Assembly: GCA_002007465.1 (NCBI GenBank)
Contig: LNAC01000682.1
Span: 311,779 to 375,778 of the forward strand
Source: Ailurus styani
Taxonomy: Eukaryota > Chordata > Mammalia > Carnivora > Ailuridae
Direction: 5' to 3'
Length of the DNA: 64,000 nucleotides
Shown here: one piece after another, positions 44,679 through 56,407 of the stretch
Layout of the letters: every line of letters starts with the position of its first letter
Numbering within the stretch: position 1 is the stretch's first letter
The notes under the pieces: model-generated
What the model was told of the DNA's origin: nothing
The model's database searches: none
Seen by the model: only the letters and a program-made list of their open reading frames with translations
Position numbers and translations under genes: made by a program

Positions 44679-45499
44679 TGTAACTGGTTGTGACTCTGTG
44701 GAGTTTGTGGTGCCCTGTAAGATGCATCAGGGATGTGTGGGAGGACCTACATTAGAGAACACCACTGTGAATTATCAAAACTCCAGGCTTTAAGAGGAGA
44801 GCTTAAAAAGGTTCTAGAGAAAACAAGATCAGGAATAAGAATGCATTGGATTTCATAACAGCCGTCTTGAAAGTTAGAGGACAATGTTATATTCCTGTAA
44901 AATTCTAAGGGAAAATAAGTTCCACCCCGTATTCAGTACCCTTAAGTGTGAGTTTACTATAAACCTTTAGATTTTGAACCTTTATCTCCCATGCATCCAT
45001 TCTCAGGTGTGCAACACTAAACAAGGGATCAACCAGAGAAGAAAAAGATAACGTGAACAGCCTATCACAATCTATATCAGGAGTCTCCTAAACTCAGAAA
45101 CAGGGCCCTTGTCCCTGTGGAGCCATCTGTATTTTGAAGGACATTCCTAGTAGGCTACAAGTTTTCAGAGACCTACCTCAGGTGCAGTGCCCACCCACAC
45201 TACGTACTCTGTAGTTACTTATCATTGCTCGGTTGTAGTCTGTGCCTTTGCAAAAGTTGGAGTATATATACCCTTTGAGTCAAATGCAAGGCCCTATTTA
45301 TCATAAATTCATCCATCTCATTGCTCTTCCAAGTGACCTCACAGCAGGAAGCATTTCCTTGCAACTTCATTTAGTTCTACCTTATGGAAGAAGTGTCTGT
45401 TATTTTCTCTTACCAGTGGAGATGAGGGGAGATATAAACATTTTCTGTTTTAGCATCCCTCTTTTGCAAGCTGCTTGACTTTGCCCACTGCAGGAAGCA

Positions 45500-45712
45500 G
45501 AGTAGTGGATAATAACTCAGAGCCAGGCAGACTTTGGTGTGAGCCTAGGTGTGTTACCGTGGTTAAGTTAGACATTACTAATTTCCTTATCTGTAAAATC
45601 TGGATGACAGTCTATCTCCTGTGTTTTGTGTTGAGGATTAACTGCATTAATACATGCAGGAGTGCTTAGAACAATGACTAGAACCTAGTAAACAAAAGTG
45701 TTATTTATTATA
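45500..45712 (-). repeat. MIR SINE, antisense
   Basis: AGAGCCAGGCAGACTTTGGT, TTCCTTATCTGTAAAATCTG, GAGGATTAACTGCATTAATA and GTGCTTAGAACAATGACTAG: reversed MIR. Confidence 0.85.
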
Positions 45713-46224
45713 ATACCATTGCTAGGTGTCACCACAGTCAAGATAATAATCAGAGCCATAACCCCCCCAAAATTGCTTATGCCCCTTGGTAATCCCTCTC
45801 TCATAGCTTTGTACAGCAAGTGCTGATCTGTTGTCACTTTGGATGAGCTTTGCTTTGCTAGGATTTTATATAAATATCCCCATTGTATGTACTCCTCCTC
45901 TCTTCCTTTTGGTCTGGCATCTTTCACTCAGCATAAATTATTTTGAGATTTACCTATGTTTACATATTCATTATATCAATGGTTCTTTTTTTTTTTTTTT
46001 TTTTTTTTTTGGCTGGGGAGTAGTCCANAATTTGTCCATTCATTTCCTGATGGCCATTTGGGTTGTTTCCAGTTTTTTGTTATTACAAATAAAGCTGCTG
46101 TTGGTATTTGTGTTTAAGTCTTTGTAATGGTGTATACTTTTGTTTCTCTTGGGTAAATAAGAGAAGTGGAATGCCTGGGTCATAAGGTAGGTACATATTT
46201 ACACTTTTAAAAAAGTTTTTAATA

Positions 46225-46413
46225 ACTTTTTAAAAAAAGTTTATTTGACAGACAGATACAGCAAGAGAGGGAACACAAGCAGGGAGAGTGGGAGAGGGAG
46301 AAGCAGGCTCCCTGCCAAGCAGGGAGCCCAATGCGGGGCTCAATCCCAGGACCCTGGGATCATGACCTGAGCCAAAGGCAGACACTTAACCGACTGAGCC
46401 ACCCAGGTGCCCC
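46225..46413 (-). mobile_element. SINEC in L1
   Basis: Antisense copy AAAAAGTTTATTTGACAGAC.. to GAGCCACCCAGGTGCCCC. Confidence 0.92.
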
Positions 46414-46600
46414 TTAAAAATATTTTATTCAGAGAGGGAGAGAGAGTGTGTGCCTGCCCAGGAGCGGGGGCGGGGGGGGAAGCAGATTCCCTGCAGATTC
46501 GGGATCCTGGATGCCCCAACATGGGGCTTGATCCCAGGACCCTTAGATCATTACCTGAGCTGAAGTCAGATGCTTAACTGAGCCATCCAGGTCCCTTCTC
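46414..46600 (-). mobile_element. SINEC, adjoining the previous copy
   Basis: TAAAAATATTTTATTCAGAG.. to ACTGAGCCATCCAGGTCCC, antisense, with a G-run in the body. Confidence 0.9.
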
Positions 46601-46984
46601 CGGTATTTATTTGCATTTTTAAGAATCTTCAAAACTTATACAAAGAAGTTGTACCATTTTATATCCTTAACCAGCATTGTATGAGAGTTATACTTCCAAG
46701 ACATCTTTGGCTATGCTTACTATTTTAAATTTTAACTCTTATGATAAGTGTAATGCTGTTTCATTGTGATTTTACTTTGCATTTCCCTAATGACTAACGA
46801 TGTTGAACATAATTTCACGTGCTTATTTGCCTTCCATATGTTTTAGGTTAAGTGTCCATATCTTTTGCCTATGTTTTTATTGGGTTTTCTTTTTATTGAT
46901 ATCCGGGAGGTCTATTTGGGGTGGGGAGTTCTTTACATATTGTGGATACAAGTCCTTTTTCAGATATGTGATTTTTTTCCCAGT

Positions 46985-47158
46985 TTTTATTTATTAGAGA
47001 GAGAGATCACAAGTAGGCAGAGAGGCAGGCAGAGGGAGAGGGAGAAGTGGGCTCACCGCTGAGCAGAGAGCCCGATGTGGGGCTCGATTCTAGGACCCTG
47101 AGATCATGACCTGAGCTGAAGGCAGAGGCTTACTCCACTGAGCCACGCAGGTGCCCCT
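46985..47158 (-). mobile_element. SINEC, young form, in L1
   Basis: Antisense copy; flanks AGATATGTGATTT / GGATATGTGATTT. The T-run is short and lacks the usual AAAGATTTTATTTA start. Confidence 0.92.
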
Positions 47159-47218
47159 GGATATGTGATTTCTAAACATTTTCTCCCAGCATGTGGCTGG
47201 TCTTTTCATTCTCTTAAT

Positions 47219-47405
47219 TTTTTTTTTTTTAAGATTTTATTTATTTGAGAGTGAGCGAGCACAAGCAGGGGAAGCAGTAGAGGGAGAGGGAGAAGCAGGC
47301 TCTCCACTGAGCAGGGGTCCCGGTATGAGACTCCATCTCAAGACCCTGGGATCATGACCTGAGCCAAAGGCAGATGCTTAACTGACTGAGCCACCCAGGC
47401 ATCCC
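47219..47405 (-). mobile_element. SINEC
   Basis: Antisense copy with TTTTAAGATTTTATTTATTT and ..GAGCCACCCAGGCATCCC. Confidence 0.92.
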
Positions 47406-47839
47406 TGGCTAATACTTTTTAAGGGTTTGTGATGTATATGTCTGTATATGCATCCATATACGTGTGCCCATCTTTCTAGATTCATGGTAGTTGTTCATTT
47501 TGACAGGCTTAGAGAAGGGGCAGTATGAAAATATAAGTCCTCATCATGCTATTGTTCCTGGAAATCTAATTCATTTACTTAAAACAATTGTACAGTGGCT
47601 TTATAATAAAGATACTGGAAATTTTATAAAATACACGGTTTCTGTGATAGGTAAAATCTCAGTTCTAGGCAGCCTCCATACGGTGCACAGTGATTCTAAT
47701 CCTTGCATTCATGCCTTTGTGTATTTCATCTAATACTGTATTATGAGTGGCCTGTGTTGGTAGTATATTGAGGTGATGATGGTGCGTGACTTCCAAAGCC
47801 AGGTCATCACACTGTTGTTGGCCTTGGCCTTTTTTTATT

Positions 47840-47952
47840 TAAAAAAAAAAAGGTTTTAATTTTTAAGTAAACTACACCCAGTGTGGGGCTTGAACTCATG
47901 ACCCTGAGATCAAGAGTCACATCTTCCACCAACTGAGGCAGCCAGGTGCTCC
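47840..47952 (-). mobile_element. Old SINEC copy
   Basis: AAGTAAACTACACCCAGTGT..GGGGCTTGAACTCATGACCC..GCAGCCAGGTGCTCC, antisense. Confidence 0.82.
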
Positions 47953-48315
47953 TGGCCTTGGACTTTTGGATTGCTTACCTTAGGTAGAATCCTATAGCCA
48001 TATTGTGAAGACACAGCTGTGTGCAGAAACCCATGTGGGAAGGGACTGAAGTTTCACAGCAATAACCAGTAATGTAAGCATATTTATAAGCAGCCCCAGC
48101 TGACACCTGCTTGGAACTTCATGAGAGATCCCAAGCTGGTATCTTCCAGCCAAACCACACCTGAATTCCTGGTCTACAGAAACCTTAAGAAATAATAAAT
48201 GTATATTGTTCTCAGCCACAAAGTTTTGGGGTAATTATGCAGCAGAAGGTACCTATTGTACTTTCCATGACAGGACTTTAAGCTATAGCCAGTAACAGTC
48301 TAATTCCTGTGGAAG

Positions 48316-48935
48316 TGTAACAGCACTCCAGCCGATCTTAATGGTTAACACTCTTACTTGCTGACTTAAGGCCCTCGGTCTGTAACAGAACTATTTTACT
48401 TTCTTTGAGATTTGCAGACTACTGGCCTTGAGAAGTGAAGAACCAGAACCTTCCCAGGCCCCAGAGGCCAGCAAGTCTGTTTGAAGCCCCCTCGGCTTTT
48501 GGATTACTCCAGCAATTTTTTTTTTTTTAGCAAAACATTCTTTTTTAGGTTATACAAATGATTTTACTAACCATCCCTTGTGTATCTGTAGACCTTGCCC
48601 TGCTTTCCAGGAAGAAGAGAGTACTCAGGCACATCACAAAACAAGAACCGGACCCCCACGGACACCCCCAGCACTGAAAATGTTTCTAGCTGGCCTCAAA
48701 TCTGCATGTGATGAAGGAATGCTGTAGGCCGCTGCGCGCCCTTTGCCGATTAACTACCCTAAACCCCTTTAAACCCCACTGGGCCAGGCAGAACTCTCGG
48801 AGGGGACTTCTGGACAAGAGTCCAACTTCTCCCTCGGTTGCTGTCCTCCCAAATAAAGCTCAGATTCCTTTCCAAACAAAACTCGTCTCTTGAGTGATCT
48901 TTCAGGTAACAGGCAGCCAAATGGGTTTGGTAACA
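48316..48935 (+). mobile_element. Solo LTR, sense
   Basis: TGTAACAGCACTCC.. to ..GGTTTGGTAACA with CCAAATAAAGCTCAG as polyadenylation signal and CTCGTCTCTTGAGTGATCTT after it. The exact 5' end is tentative; flanks GAAG / AAAG are a poor 4-bp repeat. No viral genes. Confidence 0.7.
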
Positions 48936-49164
48936 AAAGGAGTAGAAACTTCTGTGATAGAGCCATACACCCAAATACCAAGGATCGTTCTGTCTTAGAG
49001 CAGTGGGAGGCCTATTCCCCTCCACAGCATTGAAGTGCTTGGTGAGTAGGAGGCGAGTATCTGAACATGTGTTCAATAGAAATAAAGTCCATTCACGTTT
49101 GCAACCACGTTGGCAAGCCGTGGTCACTGGAACACCGCTGGACCTAGTGGTTTTCAAAGCCTTG

Positions 49165-49350
49165 GTCGCTGTTTTGAGGGCTGATTGGCACACTTTCGAA
49201 GTGTTTGTCACTGATTGATTTTCAGGGGTGTTTGCCACTGATTGGCTCATGTTCAGAAGCTTGAGCTGCCACTGACTTGCTAACTTTCAGAAACAAACTG
49301 GGACCACCTAAGTGAGGCTGTCACTTCATTGGCTGATTTGCAGAACATGT
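49165..49350. repeat. Imperfect tandem repeat with reversed CCAAT boxes
   Basis: Four or five degenerate units of 27-50 bp, each starting CTGATTGG or a variant (49178, 49211, 49238, then CTGACTTGC and TTCATTGGCTGATT) with TTTCAGAA in the middle and TG(C/T)CA at the end. It lies about 0.5 kb upstream of the ZNF621 island. It may be an upstream regulatory array or the U3 part of an unknown LTR. Confidence 0.5.
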
Positions 49351-49799
49351 GTACTGACCCGGAGTTATGCAAATTAAAAATTACTTAAATATGAAAAACG
49401 GATAATTTTAATCTGTTAATTGTTTTAACTTCACACAGCCAAACCTGGAGAGACTGTTAAGGGATTATCCAGATCTTTATTTATGAAGGTATGATTTTTT
49501 TTTTTCCCAGCCAGTGTTGACATTGAAATTATTTAAGTGCCAGTTACTGGGTGGAATAATAGCTCTAAACTACAGATTTGTTGGTAAATTTATTGGGAAA
49601 AGCTAAGCAGAGGCATTTAAGTCAATACAGAAAAAAATCAGCTAACATAGGACATGTCTGTCCTCCGTATACGGGATGCCTGGCAACAGTAGTCACCTTT
49701 ATTTTGGTAGCTAAGTGAGTCTGTCCTAAAAGGCACTCCCACACGTGCAGGTCCTAGGAAGGGAGAGGGCTTTCTATGCGTGGATGGAAACCCGAGTCT

Positions 49800-50560
49800 T
49801 CTTCAGGGCGGCCCAGCTGGAACCCAAAGAGTGTCCTTGGCTTGGGACTCCAGGAGGTGAAACACCAGGTCATTCTCCCCACACCGGCACAGCGGTCGGA
49901 GTAAAGGCGGCCGACCGCCGACTGACACTGCGTTAATCGGGGCCCCCCTAGGTCTAGAGGGGCCACCCGAGCCGCGGCGCCCCGGACCCCACGAGCTTGC
50001 ACCTGCCGCAGCCCAGGGAAGCCCCGGCCAATGACCACGCCCGCAGCGGCCCGCCCGCAACCCCGCCTCTTCCGCGCGGCCGGCCGAGTCACGTGGGCCG
50101 GGCCGGGCCGCGGGGACCACAGAGATGGGCTGCCGCCGCGCGGCCTAGAGGGGCGTTGGACGTTCGCGCTCGCTTCCGCATCGGCTTGCCTCTACCAGCT
50201 TTTTGGTGTTCGGAGAGGGAGAGCGTGATTTCCAGCGAGTTCTACGTGCAAGGTCCGCCCGGCGTCGGCTTCCTCGTTCTCCCCGGCGGCTCGTCAGCGC
50301 CCCCCTCCCCTGAACTCGGGCTCAGTGTCGGGCTCACCCCCTCCCCTGACTCGGGGCTCCGGCGCCTGGGCCTCGCAGAAGCTGCCCGAGGTGGCTGCGC
50401 GGCCTTCTAGAGCCCTGGTCGAGCCCCCTGCCCACCACCGAGGCGTGATCCTCTTTTCTGTCCTAAAGAACTTGGCCCAGCAGCTCCCGCGCCCACCACT
50501 GACGTTTCTCTTTGGGGTCTCTGATTCCCTGGCCATAGATCCCGGTCGGGTCTCCGGTCA
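49800..50560 (+). promoter_or_regulatory. ZNF621: CpG-island promoter of ZNF621
   Basis: Very CpG-rich (GGGCCGGGCCGGGCCGCGGG near 50095), with CCAATGACCACGCCC and CACGTG at 50090. Segments at 50167-50189 and 50546-50582 align with the ZNF619 island. The non-coding first exon is probably inside; its donor is not fixed. Confidence 0.82.
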
Positions 50561-50957
50561 GCATCACCCACTGGAACACTGAGTATTTTACTGTTAATCC
50601 ATATCTTGCCATCTCTGTCCCTCCTTGCCACTGGCTCCGTTTTTGGGTCAACGTCATGGTTCCTGTAAGCGAGTTTTTAGGTTTGTTCAGACCCAACATT
50701 GTAGGGATAGGATTTGTCTTGGATCCCTCAGTTCGCTGCGTGTGAATGGGCTCAGGAACGCTCTTGGACTGAGCAGGCGATGAAGATTGTCCTGAAGACC
50801 CGGCAGAGCAGTTCATGAGGTTGTTGGGGCCACCAGCCGCAGGGCGGGTCTGAGAGAGTCTCCTACCAGTGCTGGAAATGAGACTGGGAAGGCTGTAGGC
50901 GGCTGTGGGTGTTGGAGGACAGGGTGTGCCTTGCACTCATGGCTCTTCTTCTCTTAG

Positions 50958-51043
50958 CTCCTAAGGTTCTTGCTTTTCCAAATCAAGAAGACAGTGCACG
51001 AAGCCAGGGGACATCAGCCATGCTCCAAACAACTTGGCCTCAG
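50958..51043 (+). CDS. ZNF621: ZNF621 start exon (coding part 51020-51043)
   Basis: After TTCTCTTAG, 62 bp of UTR (AAGGTTCTTGCTTTTCCAAA) lead to ATG at 51020 and MLQTTWPQ, then GTGAGC. Both the UTR length and the coding length are identical to ZNF619. MLQTTWPQ is the start I know for ZNF621. Confidence 0.9.
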
Positions 51044-51494
51044 GTGAGCTGAGCTTCCTTTCAGTCTTTTAAAATTAAGTGAGCTATCAGGTAATCAGGA
51101 AAAGACCAAGAAGGCCTGACTTGGCCATCCTCTGATTTCTCCCTTGAGTTTAGTTCCACAGCCATGGCTGTAAATAGTGGTGGAGGAGGTTAAGAGTTGT
51201 GTGTATGAGAGTGAAGAGTGTGGATGTGTAGGTTTAAGTGGGAAAAGAGGTGCCAAGCTAAGAAATTCTCCCAGAATGTGGAAATCCAGATCATGTTCTG
51301 CATATAAAAGTTGCTTACTGAGATCAGAGAAATTATTTATTGAAGACATTGTTCCACAAATTGTAGAGGTATCCCAGGGAGACCAGCATTGTTCTTTCCC
51401 TATGCACTTTCTAAATGCTGGGTACATAGTACTAGATAATGTAGACAAGTTTCCTTTTCTCATGGAAGGTACCTTTAGCAAAGTTGATAGTTTT

Positions 51495-51692
51495 TTTTTT
51501 AAAGATTTTTTAAATTTATTTATTTGACAGAAAGAGAGATCACAAGTAGGCGGAGAGGCAGGCAGAGAGAGAGGAGGAAGAAGACTTCCTGCTGAGGAGG
51601 GAGGCCCATGCAGGGCTCGATCTCAGGACCCTGAGATCATGACCTGAGCAGAAGGCACAGGCTTTAACCCACTGAGCCACCCAAGCACCCCC
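51495..51692 (-). mobile_element. SINEC, young form
   Basis: Antisense copy; flanks AAAGTTGATAGTTT / AAAGTAGATAGTTT. Confidence 0.94.
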
Positions 51693-51754
51693 AAAGTAGA
51701 TAGTTTGTAAACAGACTGGTAAGTTAATTACTAATGTTGCTAAAGTACATTGCT

Positions 51755-52115
51755 TCTCAAAAGTGTGGTCCTCATGTGGGCAGCATCCACATCACCTGAG
51801 AATTCATTGGAATTGCAAATTCTTGGGCCCCACCCTAGACCCAGACTCAGACTAGGGAGGAGGGTGACTGGGTCTGGGAATCTGTTGTAACAAGCTCTTC
51901 AGGTGATTTTTTTAAAAAAGATATTATTTATTTATTTGAGAGAGAGAGCATGAACAGGGGGAAGGGCATAGGGAGAAGCAGACCCCCCAGTGAACAGGAA
52001 GCCTGCCATGGGCCTCGATCCCAGGAGCCCAGGACCATGACCTGAGCCAGAAAGCAAATGCCTAACTGAGCCACCCAGGTGCCCCTGTTCAGGTGATTCT
52101 TATGTCCGAACCTTT
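51755..52115 (+). repeat. MER5A hAT element split by SINE
   Basis: TTGCTTCTCAAAAGTGTGGT, GCATCCACATCACCTGAGAA, TGCAAATTCTTGGGCCCCAC and AACAAGCTCTTCAGGTGATT are MER5A text; it resumes after the SINE with AGGTGATTCTTATG. Confidence 0.85.
51909..52087 (-). mobile_element. SINEC in MER5A
   Basis: Antisense copy between perfect 11-bp repeats TTCAGGTGATT (51898-51908 and 52088-52098). Confidence 0.95.
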
Positions 52116-52468
52116 TCAAATCTGAGAAGACTTGAAGCATCCTTGCAAGGTAGTGGTCAGGGAAGCCCTCAGAAGTAGTAACGTGGAGTTGAGATCCCAA
52201 GAATGAGCTAGAAACAGTTTTGGAAAGCGCTGAAGAGAGCCGAAGAACTTTCTCAAGAGAAGGATGTCAAATGCAAAGGCCTCACAGTTGAGGAGAGAGC
52301 TGGGTGTACTCTAAAAACAGGGCGAGGTCAGGGAAAGTAGTTCACTGTGAGGTGGGAGAAGTAGGCACATGTCTTGTAGGACACTGTCAAGATTCTGATT
52401 TCTATTCCAAGTTCATTGGGAAGGCACTGAAGGATTATTAAGCACATTAGGTGACATGGTTGGATATA

Positions 52469-52658
52469 TATATATATATTTTAAGATTTTATTTATTTAT
52501 TTGACAGAGAGACAGAATAAGCAGGAGGAGTGGCAAGCAGAGGGAGAGAAGCAGGCTCCTGCTGAGCAGGGAACCGGACGTGGGGCTCAATCCCAGGACA
52601 CTGGGATCATGACCTGGGCTGAAGGCAGCTGCTTAACCAACTGAGCCACCCAGGTGCC
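52469..52658 (-). mobile_element. SINEC
   Basis: Antisense copy flanked by TGGTTGGATAT / TGGTTGGGTAT, with a TA run at its left end. Confidence 0.94.
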
Positions 52659-52688
52659 TGGTTGGGTATATGTATTAAAAAGATTTTC

Positions 52689-52810
52689 CAGCAGACTTTG
52701 TCTGGCTTAGTTGGTAGAGCATGTGACTCTTGATCTCACTGTCATGAGCTCAGACCCTATGGCCTCATGTTGGGTATAGAGATTACAAAAAAAAAGATTA
52801 AAAAAAAAAA
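52689..52810 (+). mobile_element. Old SINEC copy
   Basis: TCTGGCTTAGTTGGTAGAGC..GACTCTTGATCTCACTGTCA..GTTGGGTATAGAGATTAC plus A-runs. Its head remains close to a tRNA. Confidence 0.85.
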
Positions 52811-52905
52811 AGATTTTTCCAGCCCCAGTGGTACGTTGGTTGTAGAAGGGTGTGAGTCAGTTAGAAGCATATTGTAGTTCAGACAAAACATAAATATTGT
52901 CCTTT

Positions 52906-53130
52906 CTTTCTTTATTTTTTATTTATTTATTTTTAAAGATTTTATTTATTTATGTGACACAGAGAGAGAGAGAGAGAGATCACAAGTAGGCAGGGAGGCA
53001 GGCAGAGAGAGAAGAGGAAGCAGGCTCCCTGCTGAACAGAGAGCCCGATGCCGGGCTCGAACTCAGGACCCTGAGACCATGACCTGAGCCGAAGGCAGAA
53101 GCTTTAACCCACTGAGCCACCCAGGCGCCC
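52906..53130 (-). mobile_element. SINEC, young form
   Basis: Antisense copy; flanks TATTGTCCTTT / TATTGTTCTTT. Confidence 0.94.
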
Positions 53131-53265
53131 CTATTGTTCTTTAAAAAAAAAATAGGCTTTATTTTCAGAGTTTTAGGTTCATAACCAAATGGAATAGAAA
53201 GCACAGAGAGTTCCTATACACACCCTGCTTCCATACATGCTTAGTCTTCCCCATTCTCTTTTTAT

Positions 53266-53374
53266 TTTTTTAATTTTTGTTTATTAAATAAATTCTACCC
53301 CCAGCACGGGGTCAAACTCATGATCCTGAGATCAAGAGTTATGTGCTGTACGGACTGAGCCAGCTAGGCACCCC
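53266..53374 (-). mobile_element. Old SINEC copy
   Basis: AATAAATTCTACCCCCAGCA..GAGATCAAGAGTTATGTGCT..GAGCCAGCTAGGCACCCC, antisense. Confidence 0.82.
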
Positions 53375-53818
53375 TAATTTTTTTTTTTTAATTTGAGTGT
53401 AGTGGACACGCAATATTACAATATTACATTAGTTGAAGTGTAACATAGTGATTTGATAAGTGTATCCATTATGGTGCTTTCACCACAAGCATGGTTACAT
53501 TCTTTCACCCTGTAATGCTATTACAATGTTATTTACTATATTCCTTATGCTGTACCTTTTATTTCTATGATTTATTATCTGTTCATTCCATAACTGGAAG
53601 CCTGTCCCCTTCACCCATGTTGCCCATCCTCCCCTACTCCCTGTGATCATCACTTCTCTTATTTACAGATCTGAATCTGCTTTTTGTTTATTCTTTTTTT
53701 TTTTTTTTAGATTCCACATATGAATGAAATTATATAGTGTTTGTCTTTCTCAGTCTGCCTTAATTCATTAGTATCAATACCCTATAGGTCCATCCATGTT
53801 ATTACAAATGACAGTCTC

Positions 53819-54014
53819 TGGGCACCTGGGTGGCTTAGTCAGTTAAGCATCTGCCTTCCGCTCAGGTCATGATCCCAGGGTCCTGGGATCAAGCCCTGCA
53901 TCAGTCCTTGCCCAGTGGGGAGCGTGCTTCTCCCGCTCCCTCCGCCCCTCCCTGCGCTTGTGCTCAAGTGCTCTCTCTCTCAAATAAATAAATACAATCT
54001 TAAAAAACAAAAAA
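53819..54014 (+). mobile_element. SINEC in L1
   Basis: Sense copy; ACAAATGACA occurs just before it (53804) and right after its tail. Confidence 0.93.
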
Positions 54015-54064
54015 CAAATGACACAATCTCATCCTTTTTCATGGCTGCAAAATATTTCATTATC

Positions 54065-54065
54065 T

Positions 54066-54099
<34 letters not shown>
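54065..54099. repeat. (TG)n microsatellite in L1
   Basis: About 16 TG units at the usual dinucleotide site of this L1 3' region. Confidence 0.95.
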
Positions 54100-54867
54100 A
54101 TCACATCTCCCTTATCTATTTGTCTATTGATGGACACTTAGGCTGAATCCATATTGAAGCTATATAAGTAATGCTGCATTATACATAAGGACACATGTAT
54201 CTTTTTGAATTAGTGTTTCTGTTTTCTCTGGGTAAATACCCAGTAGTGGGATTATTGGATCACATGGTATTCTGTTTTTAATTTTTTTAGGAACTTCCAT
54301 ACTGTTTTACACAGTGGCTGCACCAATTTACATTCCCACAGACACTGTGTGTGCGTTCCATTTTTTCCACATCCTCACCCACACTTGTTATTGTCTTTTT
54401 GATTTTAGCCCTTCTGACAGGTGTGAGGTAATACCCAATTGTGGTTTCGATTTGCATTTCCCTGATGATAAGTGATGTTGAACATCTTTTCTCATGTGTC
54501 TCTTGGACATTTGTAGGTCTTTGGAAAAGTGGCTATTCAAGTCCTCTGCCCATTTTTTTAATCAGATTTTTTGTTTGTTTTTTGGTGTTGAGTTGTGTAA
54601 GTGCTTTATGTATCTTGAATATTAACTCCTTATTGGATATATTATTTGTAAATATCTTGCCTCATTCAATAGATTGCTTTTTTGTGTTGTTGGTGGTTTC
54701 CTTTGCTGTGAAAAAGCTTTTTACTTTGGTGTAGTCCCAATAGTTTATTTTTGCTTTTGTTTCCCTTGCCTTAGATGACATATCTATAAAAATGTTGCTA
54801 TGGCTGATGTCAGAGAAGTTACTGTCTGTGTTCTCACCGAGGATTTTTATGGTTTCAGGTCTCACTT

Positions 54868-55064
54868 CTATTTATTTATTTAAAGATTTTATTTATTTAT
54901 TTGAAAGAGAGACAGCAAGAGGGAACACAAGCAGGGGGAGTGGAAGATGGAGAAGCAGGCTTCCCACTGAGCAGGGAGCCCGACTTGGGTCTCCATTCCA
55001 GGACCCTGGGATCATGACCTGAAACGAAGGCAGATGCTTAACGACTAAGCCACCCAGGTGCCCC
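54868..55064 (-). mobile_element. SINEC in L1
   Basis: Antisense copy between perfect 13-bp repeats TCAGGTCTCACTT (54855-54867 and 55065-55077). Confidence 0.96.
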
Positions 55065-55419
55065 TCAGGTCTCACTTTTAGGTCTTTAATCCATTTTGAG
55101 TTTGTTTTTGTGTGTGGTGTAAGAAAGTGGTCCAGTTTCAATCTTTTGCATGTAGCTGTCCAGCACCATTTCTTGACGAGACTGTTTTTTCCCCATTGTA
55201 TATTCTTGCATCCTTTGCCACAGATTAATTGACCACGTAAGTGTGGATTTATTTCTGGACTCTATTTTATTCCATTGATCTGTTTGTCTATTTTGTGTCA
55301 GTACCATAGAGTTTTGATACTACAGCTTAGTAGTCTATCTTGAAATCTGGAATTGTGATACCTCCAGCTTTGTTTTTCCTTCTCAGGATTGCTTTGGGTA
55401 TTCTTAGCCTTCCACATAA

Positions 55420-56400
55420 TCAACATCCCCCACCAGAGTGGTACTTTTGTTACAATTGATGAACCTACACTGACACATCACAATCACCCAAAGTCCATAG
55501 TTTATATTAGGGTTCACTCTTGGTGTTGAACATTCTTTGGGTTACAGATGTATAAGGACATGTATCCATCATTACAGAATCATACAGAGTATTATTATAG
55601 TATCATACAGGGTATTTTCATGGTCCTAAAAATCCTCTGTGCTGTACCTATTTATCTCTATCTCCCAGGCAACCATTGATCGTCATAGTTTTGTTATGTA
55701 GTTAGATTCATACAGTATGTGGCTTTTTCAGATTGGTTTCTTTCACTTGGTTATATGCATTTAAGTTTCCTATATGACTTGTCATGGCTTGAGAGCGTAA
55801 TTCTTTTTAGTGCTGAATAACATTTCATAGTCTGGAAGTACCACAGTTTATCCATTCCCCTCTATTGAAGGACATGTTGGTTGCTTCCACGATTTGGCAA
55901 GTATGAATAAAGCTGTTAGAAACATCTGTGTGCAAGTTTTTATATGGCTGTAAGTTTTCAGCTCGTTTGGGAAGATCCCAGGGAGCATGATTGCTGGATC
56001 ATATGTTAAGAGTAAGTTTAGTTTTGTAAGAAACTACCAAACTGCCTTCCAGACTGGCTGTGCCATTTTGCATTCCTGTCCACAATAAATGAGATTTCCT
56101 GTTGTTCCACATCCTCACCAGCATTTGGTGTTTTCAGTGTTCTAGATTTTGGCCATTCTAGTGGTACCTCAGTGTTTTAATGTGTGTTTTCCTGTTGACA
56201 TATGATGTGGAACGTCTTTTCACATACCTGTGTGCCATCTGTACATCTGCTTTGTGAGGTGTCTCTTCTGGTCTTTTGCACAGGTTTTAATGGGTTGTTT
56301 GTTACCTTTGAGATTTAAGAGTTCTTTGTATATTTTGGTTAAATCTTTTATCAAATAGGTCTTTTCAACTATTTCTTCCCTTTGGTGGCTTGTTTTCTCA
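55420..56400 (-). mobile_element. Second L1 3' UTR, antisense
   Basis: TTAGGGTTCACTCTTGGTGT, TCATGGTCCTAAAAATCCTC, ATACAGTATGTGGCTTTTTC and GATTGCTGGATCATATGTTA belong to another old L1 subfamily. It lies directly against the previous one. Confidence 0.88.
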
Positions 56401-56407
56401 TTTTTTT

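Larger units (their letters stand above)
45720..47220 (-). mobile_element. L1 3' UTR fragment, antisense
   Basis: GGCATCTTTCACTCAGCATA, TTTGTCCATTCATTTCCTGA, GTTTCTCTTGGGTAAATAAG, TTGCATTTCCCTAATGACTA and TTCTCCCAGCATGTGGCTGG are reversed L1 3' text. Undetermined base at 46028 beside a long T-run. Confidence 0.85.
44559..49800. other. Spacer ZNF620-ZNF621
   Basis: No gene seen. 44700-45490 holds nothing recognised. Then come a MIR (45500), an antisense L1 (about 45720-47220) carrying five SINEs, an older SINE at 47840, unrecognised 47406-47839 and 47953-48310, a solo LTR (48316-48935), and a CCAAT-rich imperfect repeat (49165-49350) before the ZNF621 island. Confidence 0.7.
53240..55410 (-). 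mobile_element. L1 3' UTR and ORF2 end, antisense
   Basis: GTTACATTCTTTCACCCTGT, TGGGTAAATACCCAGTAGTG, CAATTTACATTCCCACAGAC, GCTATGGCTGATGTCAGAGA and GAAAGTGGTCCAGTTTCAAT are familiar reversed L1 text, continuous apart from SINEs. Non-coding. Confidence 0.92.

Noticed and set aside
48759..49250. 163-codon minus-strand frame near 49 kb
   Set aside because: It starts in the unannotated upstream sequence and runs antisense through a solo LTR; no domain visible.
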